DNA of 64,000 nucleotides, taken from NCBI GenBank assembly GCA_003013855.2, contig PVNU02000127.1, forward strand, positions 1,302,001 through 1,366,000. Reading direction: 5' to 3'. Shown piece after piece: positions 61,486 through 64,000 of this stretch. The translations under genes were made by a program, and so were the position numbers. The stretch comes from Liriodendron chinense (taxonomy: Eukaryota > Streptophyta > Magnoliopsida > Magnoliales > Magnoliaceae). Below the pieces are notes generated by a model. It ran no database searches and had not been told where the DNA came from. It saw only the letters and a program-made list of their open reading frames with translations. Each line of letters opens with the position of its first letter. Position 1 is the stretch's first letter.

Positions 61486-63222
61486 GGGGGGCAAAAAAAA
61501 GTCAGTTGATACGGGTCCAATACGGTATAATACCCCATATTGTATTGTATCATTTTTGGGCCCGTCCGATACAAACCCCCAATACTGATATTTAAAACCT
61601 AGTTTCAGCGAGTAGTAGAACAGGAAGAGAGGACTTCTTTCAAGATAGGCTAATCTCCCTCAAACTCCACTACAAACTCATCTATCATCCTCCTCCATGT
61701 TACCCACTAGTCAAACAGGTTTGGTTTTCAAGTCCTGATCCTACCAATCAAGTAACTTTTCCTTTGTGCCAGTGTGTTTAGTTGAGCCCATGAGCTCCCA
61801 GCAACACCTCATTTCTTTCTTTTCTCAACAGGAAAGAGCTTCCTTCCTTGTGGCCTACGGGCTTAATTTAGCTTCCTCGGAGGAAAAAGCTAGAGCCCCG
61901 CCATTTGTAAAGAAAAGCTGCCTCAGTGTAGGTTGTGTAATGAAAAAAAGAAGTTTGTGTTAAATCTTTATTTTTTTCCCACTCAGCTACCGATCGATTA
62001 ATAGACCAACAACTCCATCACATCACATTCTTCCACACAGGATTCACCAGAACTCTATGAATGTATCTCGTGTATCCAAAACCCGATCAACAACACTGCA
62101 AAGTTTATGTGTCCATAGAGTTGTTTTCAAGTACACTATATTTCAAGGAAATAAATGACCGTACAAAATTTCAATATAGGTCAAGTGAAACTGATGATTT
62201 CAAACATGCATGGCACCCTCTACCAACATGTATCTTAGTCAGCTTTTGTAAGTTTTAATTTTCTATAGGAACGGTTGTGAATTTCCTTAAGATAAATAAC
62301 AGTTTAGGAGCACAGATTTCCCAATACAAAAAGTTCTTACTCCTTTTGCAACATTATTGGAAACAACATTAGCCTCATAAAGAACATCATTGCACTCAGC
62401 ATCTAAAGATTCACATGTCCAAAATCTCATTTCTGATACACAAATCTCCAAGCACTAGCACTGGGTTTTCTTCATTGCCCATGATATACAAGGTATTCAA
62501 AAATGATTATGTGATGGCCATTAGGAAAAAGTGGCCCATAAAGGTTCATTATAGGGCCCATACAATTGCTTTCAAAAAAAAAAAAAGGCCATTATGGCCT
62601 GTATCCTAACAGTAATGGTGGTGGCCGTTACAGCCATAGTTAACATTATTGAATACCTTGATGATATGGCACATATTGAATCACCCCCCAAGAAAGAAAA
62701 GAAGATGAAAGAAAAGGATAGATATGATGAATAAGCCTTGAAGAAGAGCTGCTGCTCCTGCTCCTGCTCCTGCTCCTGCTTCTGTTTCATGTCTTTGGAA
62801 CCAACTGAAGGGAAAAAGCTGAGCTTCAGAATTCCCTGATATTCCCAAAAAACACCCCTGGTATTGGTTGGCCCCAAATTGAACTAACATCGGAGAACCA
62901 ATGAGAGGATCTTTTCACGACACCACCCTTCTAGTAGACTAGGTGATGCAAATATCCCAATAAACATAGTAATTGAATCCGAAAGAGGTTCAGCCGTTCA
63001 GCACGTGCTCGGTGGTGGGTAGAGTGTAACAGATCTATTTAATTACAATATGGGAAAATGGAGCAACTAACAACGCATCTTCACAGACCTCTTTGATAAG
63101 GCTTTCAAAGAAGCTAAAGTATAAATGAGTTGAACCAGTAATACTAAGTACCTCTTGGTCAAAACGAGAATCTTTATGTGCCCAATGGTAATCATATCCA
63201 AAGCTTATCATGCGTAAAATAA
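26703..63222 (-). CDS. GUP1: GUP1-like membrane-bound O-acyltransferase (MBOAT), 13 downstream exons of a TE-inflated gene (5' part outside the window)
   Basis: Exons in transcript order: 63222-63152, 52585-52526, 48253-48140, 46411-46287, 46197-46146, 46053-45991, 34865-34756, 34236-34144, 33997-33916, 28354-28277, 27056-26981, 26895-26846, 26744-26703 (stop TGA 26705-26703). All introns are GT-AG, all phases join, and there is no internal stop. The parts give about 337 residues, the C-terminal two thirds of a roughly 530-residue plant MBOAT of the Arabidopsis At1g57600/yeast Gup1 type. Recognisable blocks are LRMISFGYDYHW, YLCYLVYAPLYIAGPIVSF, LNFMWLKFFLIWRYFRFWS, FWKNWHASFNKWLVRYMYIP (with the first MBOAT polar/His motif), VWHDLEWRLLSWAWLTCLFF (the invariant MBOAT His) and NLVGYVMGPSGINWL. 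It is a multi-pass membrane protein, probably of the ER. Yeast Gup1 is tied to GPI-anchor lipid remodelling; the plant role is less clear. The introns hold copia, gypsy, RTE and L1 elements. The exons look intact, so the gene is probably expressed. Confidence 0.93.
26846..26895 (-). CDS. GUP1: MBOAT exon l
   Basis: A 50-bp exon that completes Gly and encodes LPVLGGIFTTFYVGTK. Acceptor CTCTACAG, donor GTAAGA. Confidence 0.92.
26981..27056 (-). CDS. GUP1: MBOAT exon k
   Basis: A 76-bp exon encoding VANLVGYVMGPSGINWLISS and LLHKD plus one base of Gly. Acceptor TCTGCAG, donor GTATTT. Confidence 0.95.
28277..28354 (-). CDS. GUP1: MBOAT exon j
   Basis: A 78-bp, phase 0/0 exon encoding AKSAIREFILRELGAVTGAI and TITSLM. 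Acceptor GATCAG, donor GTATGT. The preceding 5.6-kb intron holds the copia remains. Confidence 0.94.
28495..28630. repeat. CAGGCTC/GGGCC-rich degenerate repeat
   Basis: Words such as GGGCTCGGGCCTAAAATG and CAGGCTCAAGCTCAGGCCT form a degenerate repeat common in plant introns. It lies in the intron between exons i and j. Confidence 0.35.
28880..31865 (-). pseudogene. Decayed Ty1/copia gag-pol
   Basis: In - strand order: a gag with LNGSNYLQW near 31860 and the gag central region (DDTRIMQFLAGLNSDYYSVR) to 31099; then, after a deletion at about 31035-31090, the second half of the integrase (LRSDSGGEY, about 30900); then reverse transcriptase (IGSKWVYSIKLKSNG, YDIDYDETFAPVAKMETVRT, KNAFLHGDLQETVYM) at 30116-29652; and RNase H to about 28880 (STTGYCVFLDSSLISWKCKK). 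The protease and integrase N-terminus are missing, the RT YVDD site near 29580 is broken by a base loss, and stops and frameshifts are frequent. No 3' LTR is visible. It sits in sense orientation in an MBOAT intron. Confidence 0.88.
32440..32720 (-). mobile_element. 5' LTR end and primer site of the copia element
   Basis: On the - strand, TGGTATTAGAGCC at about 32451-32465 is a tRNA-iMet primer-binding site of the copia type, just after an LTR-like stretch reaching to about 32720. It probably belongs to the gag-pol at 28880-31865. The outer limit is not certain. Confidence 0.5.
33483..33711 (-). mobile_element. Second copia-type LTR (about 215 bp) with primer site
   Basis: On the - strand the LTR begins TGTTGAGTCATG at 33711 and ends TTGTCA at 33497, directly followed by TGGTATTAAAGCC (33496-33483), another iMet-type primer site. 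This is a second - strand LTR element upstream of the first. 32720-33480 would be its leader or gag remnant. Confidence 0.55.
33846..33932. repeat. 22-bp duplication of the exon i splice donor
   Basis: ATTACCTTAAGTGCACTGAC plus AG occurs at 33846-33867 and at 33911-33932. The second copy is the real 3' end of exon i with its donor; the first is a duplicate 65 bp into the intron. Confidence 0.9.
33916..33997 (-). CDS. GUP1: MBOAT exon i
   Basis: An 82-bp exon encoding RLLSWAWLTCLFFIPEMIV then KSAVSALK. Its last 17 bases and donor are repeated at 33846-33867 inside the following intron. Confidence 0.95.
34144..34236 (-). CDS. GUP1: MBOAT exon h (invariant His motif)
   Basis: A 93-bp exon encoding YMYIPLGGSQKKLLN and VAVWHDLEW, with the His that is invariant in MBOAT enzymes. 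Acceptor TTTCTAG, donor GTACTG. Confidence 0.95.
34756..34865 (-). CDS. GUP1: MBOAT exon g (first catalytic-region motif)
   Basis: A 110-bp exon encoding VGGVDVPENMARCINNCYDL and then FWKNWHASFNKWLV plus two bases of an Arg codon. The WHASFN segment is the conserved polar/His motif of MBOAT proteins. Acceptor ATTGCAG, donor GTGCAG. Confidence 0.95.
35060..35445 (+). mobile_element. 3' end of an RTE-type LINE
   Basis: The frame starting near 35175 reads RLFGHVPQKLE, RMRKRPKWAWLEMVRRDMKA and CRLTE, the C-terminal tail typical of plant RTE LINE proteins. It ends in a (GAT)n tail at about 35418-35445, as RTE elements do. It is 5' truncated and damaged. Confidence 0.78.
35790..36676 (+). repeat. 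5' LTR of the gypsy element
   Basis: It begins TGATGCGGACATCAG and ends CCCCTGCATCA. A TATA-like TATATATACTG lies near 36106-36116. It contains a run of 25 C at 36351-36375. Confidence 0.93.
36977..38168 (+). pseudogene. gag region of the gypsy element (frameshifted)
   Basis: The N-terminal part (36977 to about 37490) has a coiled-coil-like stretch (TSLEERVTRLEDGIQ). Near the T run at 37493-37499 the frame shifts, and the retrotransposon gag domain continues in the next frame (DWLADIDHFFQWHGLPDPQR to MVQELERY) up to a stop at 38040. A CX2CX4HX4C zinc knuckle follows at 38127-38168, but its second codon is a stop (38130-38132). Confidence 0.88.
38169..41357 (+). pseudogene. pol region of the gypsy element (protease, RT, RNase H, integrase)
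   Basis: The protease has VIIVSGSCEN at about 38430-38459, where the family has a catalytic Asp (DSG/DTG), so the active residue is lost, and a stop follows at 38460. GHIILGRPWLF at about 38640 is the protease C-terminus. RT (about 38900-39700) has YFDDIL near 39515. RNase H carries the activity-site region VACDASGLAIGGVL near 39950. The integrase has the H2C2 zinc region (HAGGMTGHF..CRTCQLAK) and the D, D, E residues (MDFVLGLP, SDRDTRF, GQTEVVNR). In-frame stops lie at 39165 and 40101. After 41357 the frame shifts and the C-terminal chromodomain-like part follows to about 41820. Confidence 0.92.
41358..41860 (+). pseudogene. Integrase C-terminus and chromodomain-like tail of the gypsy element
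   Basis: Frame-shifted pieces read GSVKKLHARS, SNAYVVDIPPTMGISSTFN and VEDLVPYHE, then EEILDFELIST and, in another frame, VKWRNRPIANNSWITETELQ, a chromodomain-like block. The purine tract GGGGAGAA just before 41861 is the likely polypurine primer. Confidence 0.82.
41861..42718 (+). repeat. 3' LTR of the gypsy element
   Basis: It matches the 5' LTR throughout, starts ATGCGGACATCAG after a mutated terminus (AA for TG) and ends CTGCATCA at 42718. The C run is only 7 long here (42413-42419). Confidence 0.92.
42724..43310. other. MBOAT intron segment between the gypsy and LINE insertions
   Basis: No gene. A block around 42840-43090 (GGTCCC..TGGGCCATAAGAG) resembles 34340-34640 and looks like an old interspersed repeat. 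43224-43243 (GAA)n and 43278-43312 (TTC)n could pair as a hairpin. Confidence 0.35.
43313..45300 (-). mobile_element. 5'-truncated L1-like LINE
   Basis: In - strand order: the RT thumb side begins with KLDIEKAFDHVD (about 45160), then LQFVDDTLLFCDAD (about 44840), LGGRITLIKAVLSNL (44600), FLWQGAEEKQKFHLVSWEEV (44490), and the C-terminal zf-RVT part (FGWLVGRKKVLTIDNLRKRG, about 43750; HCEELVDHLFLHCPF, about 43680). The endonuclease and ORF1 are absent, and stops and frameshifts interrupt it. It lies in sense orientation with the MBOAT gene. Confidence 0.88.
45461..45515 (+). repeat. Compound (GT)n(GA)n microsatellite
   Basis: TGCGTGTGTGTGTGTGT is followed by an uninterrupted (GA)18 run at about 45480-45515. 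Confidence 0.9.
45991..46053 (-). CDS. GUP1: MBOAT exon f
   Basis: A 63-bp, phase 0/0 exon encoding VLNFMWLKFF...FRFWSL. The acceptor is ATGTCAG and the donor GTAAGG. It is followed by the largest intron, 11,125 bp, which contains the gypsy element, an L1-like LINE and an RTE end. Confidence 0.93.
46146..46197 (-). CDS. GUP1: MBOAT exon e
   Basis: A 52-bp exon that completes the Ser codon and encodes GLWREFSPFEVFIIGYG, a conserved plant GUP1-like block. Acceptor CTGCTCAG, donor GTAAGA. Confidence 0.92.
46287..46411 (-). CDS. GUP1: MBOAT exon d
   Basis: A 125-bp exon starting LDMPQRNHSIGQIAWYGFRW and ending in AFAI plus two bases of a Ser codon. It continues into exon e across an 89-bp intron. 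Acceptor TTTTGCAG, donor GTGAGC. Confidence 0.93.
46639..46691 (+). repeat. 26-bp tandem duplication
   Basis: TAACCATGTCTAGTGAATGA plus AACCAA occurs twice in succession, in an MBOAT intron. Confidence 0.85.
47390..47511 (+). repeat. 31-bp minisatellite, four copies
   Basis: Units starting TCAGTTAA at 47390, 47421, 47452 and 47483 share CTAAATGCTTGTAAGATT. The last two are identical, and the first is the most diverged (ATCCAAAAT). Confidence 0.92.
48140..48253 (-). CDS. GUP1: MBOAT exon c
   Basis: A 114-bp, phase 0/0 exon encoding ERGIHINKFSF...SFNAFASQ with the membrane block YLCYLVYAPLYIAGPIVSF. Its borders are GCATTCAG and GTTAGC. The preceding 4.3-kb intron contains the solo LTR and the CA and CATC microsatellites. 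Confidence 0.95.
48690..48830 (+). repeat. CATC/CATG/CATA tetranucleotide repeat tract
   Basis: Blocks of CATC, GCAT, ACCA and CATA units follow one another, a compound microsatellite in the MBOAT intron. Confidence 0.9.
48927..48992 (+). repeat. (AC)33 microsatellite
   Basis: An uninterrupted 66-bp dinucleotide run. Confidence 0.95.
49190..50460. repeat. About 200-bp tandem duplication of intron sequence, second copy split by a solo LTR
   Basis: AAACCATTATTTTACAATTT and following sequence at about 49193-49388 recur from 49389. The second copy is interrupted at 49457 by the LTR and resumes at 50328 with CTCAAATAGGAGATTAAATC. The duplication therefore predates the LTR insertion. Confidence 0.8.
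49457..50327 (+). mobile_element. Solo LTR of the same gypsy family
   Basis: It starts TGACGCGGACATCAG and ends CTGCATCA, matching both LTRs of the 35790-42718 element along its length. CAATT flanks it on both sides (49452-49456, 50328-50332), so it arose by LTR-LTR recombination after a normal insertion. The C run is 15 long (50017-50031). Confidence 0.94.
51212..51261 (+). repeat. 25-bp tandem duplication
   Basis: TTCCACTTGCCATCCAAACA plus GCACC occurs twice in direct succession. Confidence 0.9.
52526..52585 (-). CDS. GUP1: MBOAT exon b
   Basis: A 60-bp, phase 0/0 exon encoding KHMQRCRICSSGKMCYLSLQ, the Cys-rich loop that follows the first block in plant homologues. It lies between TTGCAG and GTACCA. 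The intron before it is 10,566 bp and contains the near full-length LINE. Confidence 0.88.
52870..53330. repeat. Degenerate GGATC/GGCCTGG-rich repeat
   Basis: Words such as CTGGATCTGAATCTAGACC and GACTGGATCC recur in both orientations, resembling the tract at 2838-3385. Non-coding. Confidence 0.35.
53626..53690 (+). mobile_element. 3' tip of an RTE-type LINE
   Basis: GTAGCCAACCCCAATTGATT followed by GGGATAAGGCTTAGATGATG is the conserved 3' end of plant RTE LINEs and the SINEs that share it. Only the tip remains. Confidence 0.6.
54966..57360 (-). pseudogene. Reverse transcriptase and C-terminal region of the L1-like LINE
   Basis: RT begins near 57250 (LGPDDFPIAFFQSF), with FRPINLIGG (about 57060), KLDLKKAYDHVDWDFL (about 56850, first catalytic Asp) and VQFADGMLLFCDAD (about 56530), where the usual FADD has become FADG. 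Downstream are LGGHITLIKEALSNL (56220), FLWHGMEEKKKFHLMDWKEV (56090) and the zinc-type end MRNEETVDHLFVQCSF (55300). Stops are present at several points. Confidence 0.88.
57650..58490 (-). pseudogene. Endonuclease domain of the L1-like LINE
   Basis: CFQETKVQN (about 58470) holds the catalytic Glu region, SSGGVLIAW and VYGPNADDRRE follow, and RFTWLNGRRNMSRLDRFLFS with LDHNPMLL carries the later motifs of the exonuclease-endonuclease-phosphatase fold. A frameshift near 58110-58160 splits it, and the final SDH motif reads LDHNP, as is common in plant LINEs. Confidence 0.82.
59250..61110 (-). pseudogene. ORF1 of the L1-like LINE
   Basis: Starting from a likely ATG at 61083, the frame reads SGYLTLFVQGFPEGWLLVNF and VVVDVVLPRKK (about 60880-60980), an RRM-like RNA-binding domain. 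A lysine/glutamate-rich linker follows (about 60400-60600), and then a DUF4283-like part (WGVPLELWNEGFF, about 60110). It is broken by stops and frameshifts. Confidence 0.72.
61448..61491 (+). repeat. T17 followed by G27 homopolymers
   Basis: Two adjacent homopolymers in an MBOAT intron. The lengths are likely uncertain. Confidence 0.9.
61492..63151. other. MBOAT intron segment without other genes
   Basis: Only anonymous sequence and simple repeats: (CTGCTC)n at 62749-62784 and an A run at 62574-62586. The open frames carry no recognisable domain. Confidence 0.4.
63152..63222 (-). CDS. GUP1: MBOAT exon a (first exon visible in the window)
   Basis: The acceptor TATAACAG ends at 63223 and the donor GTACTT starts at 63151. 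It is 71 bp, begins with the last two bases of a Val codon and encodes ILRMISFGYDYHW...DQE. The preceding exon must end in phase 1 and was not found between 63223 and 64000. Confidence 0.92.
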
Positions 63223-63689
63223 CTGTTATACAGATAAACCCCGTTAATAGTGAAACAAGAAATCTCAGAACCATTACTAGAAAACAGTAACCAGTCTAAA
63301 CATACATCTATGACATTGACAATACTCTGAACAAATCAGCAGAATCATAAGAAACAAGGAAGTACAGTGAAATATGATAATCTGAAAAGAAAGAGCAACA
63401 ATCATATACATGTATGTGTACAAGAATGAGAGAGAAATAATCAACAGAATAGCATGTGTTGCTACTTCCTAGCATATAACTCCATTATACATAGCATTGC
63501 ACAGTCAAAATGCTGAAACCTAATGGATAGGACAGGATTCTTAAGCAGGATTTCCTCTCTTTTGCAGCATCTTCATCCACACAGGCCTTCATCATGCCAT
63601 TGTTCTATTATGCCTGGACCCTGCTCATTTCCGGCCCTCAGACAACATCATCGAGACAGCAATATTCTTATACCATAAGAGAGAAAAAA

Positions 63690-64000
63690 ATTATTGACAG
63701 TAAACGGTGATTGATTTCACCAAATCAGCAAATCCCCTTGAGAAATATGTAAATTTTATTTTATTTCACACCAGCTACAACCCAAGAAAAGAGAAGTTTA
63801 ACTTCTTCAAAACATCTATACATGAAGTCCACCCTACAACATATAAGTTCGCCTTCTTAGAAACCCTTTCCAGCATGTTGCTCTCATTCCGAAATCATCT
63901 CCCATTCCTCTCTCCCCATAATGCCCAAATAAATAGCCAACAGACAACCTCCAAGCCACCATAGACTGCTTCCCTAGGCCCACGCCCTGCCAAGCCATAA
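63690..64000 (-). mobile_element. 3' end of a third L1-like LINE, cut by the window edge
   Basis: The - strand frame reads ALWGERNGR, then after a stop FRNESNMLERVSKKANLYVV, the extreme C-terminus seen also in the LINE at 54881-61172 (CVWEERNGRCFRGES). The element extends past 64000. Its A-rich 3' end is eroded near 63690-63760. Confidence 0.72.

Overview
This is a plant nuclear genomic window, from an angiosperm with long, transposon-loaded introns. Two plant genes can be read. One is an intron-poor callose synthase of the CALS12/GSL5-CALS11 type on the + strand (17082-22335). The other is a plant GUP1-like membrane-bound O-acyltransferase (MBOAT) gene on the - strand, whose 13 downstream exons are spread over 26703-63222. 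The two genes are convergent. The dense small palindromic repeats and the repeat style suggest a magnoliid or other early-diverging woody angiosperm. That is an impression and not a demonstration.

Layout. 1-17.0 kb has no convincing gene. It carries a crowd of imperfectly palindromic MITE-like elements that share internal arms, one of them (6394-6922) nested in another and flanked by a perfect 9-bp target duplication. It also holds two LTR remnants of Ty3/gypsy Tat/Athila flavour (about 11.58-12.76 kb on the - strand; 14.25-15.68 kb on the + strand) and a cluster of six CACGTG sites at 8.93-9.23 kb. 17.08-22.34 kb is the callose synthase. It is read in two frames because of an apparent single extra base near 20424, and it has a 102-bp internal tandem duplication near its 3' end. 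22.3-26.7 kb is the convergent spacer, with one more MITE.

26.7-63.2 kb is the MBOAT gene. Its exons are only 42-125 bp, and every one listed has GT-AG borders and a continuous reading phase. Its introns hold a decayed copia element (28.9-33.7 kb, - strand), an RTE-type LINE 3' end (35.1-35.4 kb, +), a complete but inactivated Ty3/gypsy chromovirus (35790-42718, +, TSD GGAAT), a 5'-truncated L1-like LINE (about 43.3-45.3 kb, -), a solo LTR of the same gypsy family (49457-50327, TSD CAATT) and an almost full-length L1-like LINE (54881-61172, -). A third L1-like LINE begins at about 63.7 kb and runs off the window. The first exons of the MBOAT gene lie beyond the right edge.

Functionally, callose synthase makes beta-1,3-glucan at the plasma membrane. 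The MBOAT protein is a multi-pass endomembrane acyltransferase-like protein. Nothing in the sequence links the two genes. No tRNA, rRNA or CRISPR array was seen.
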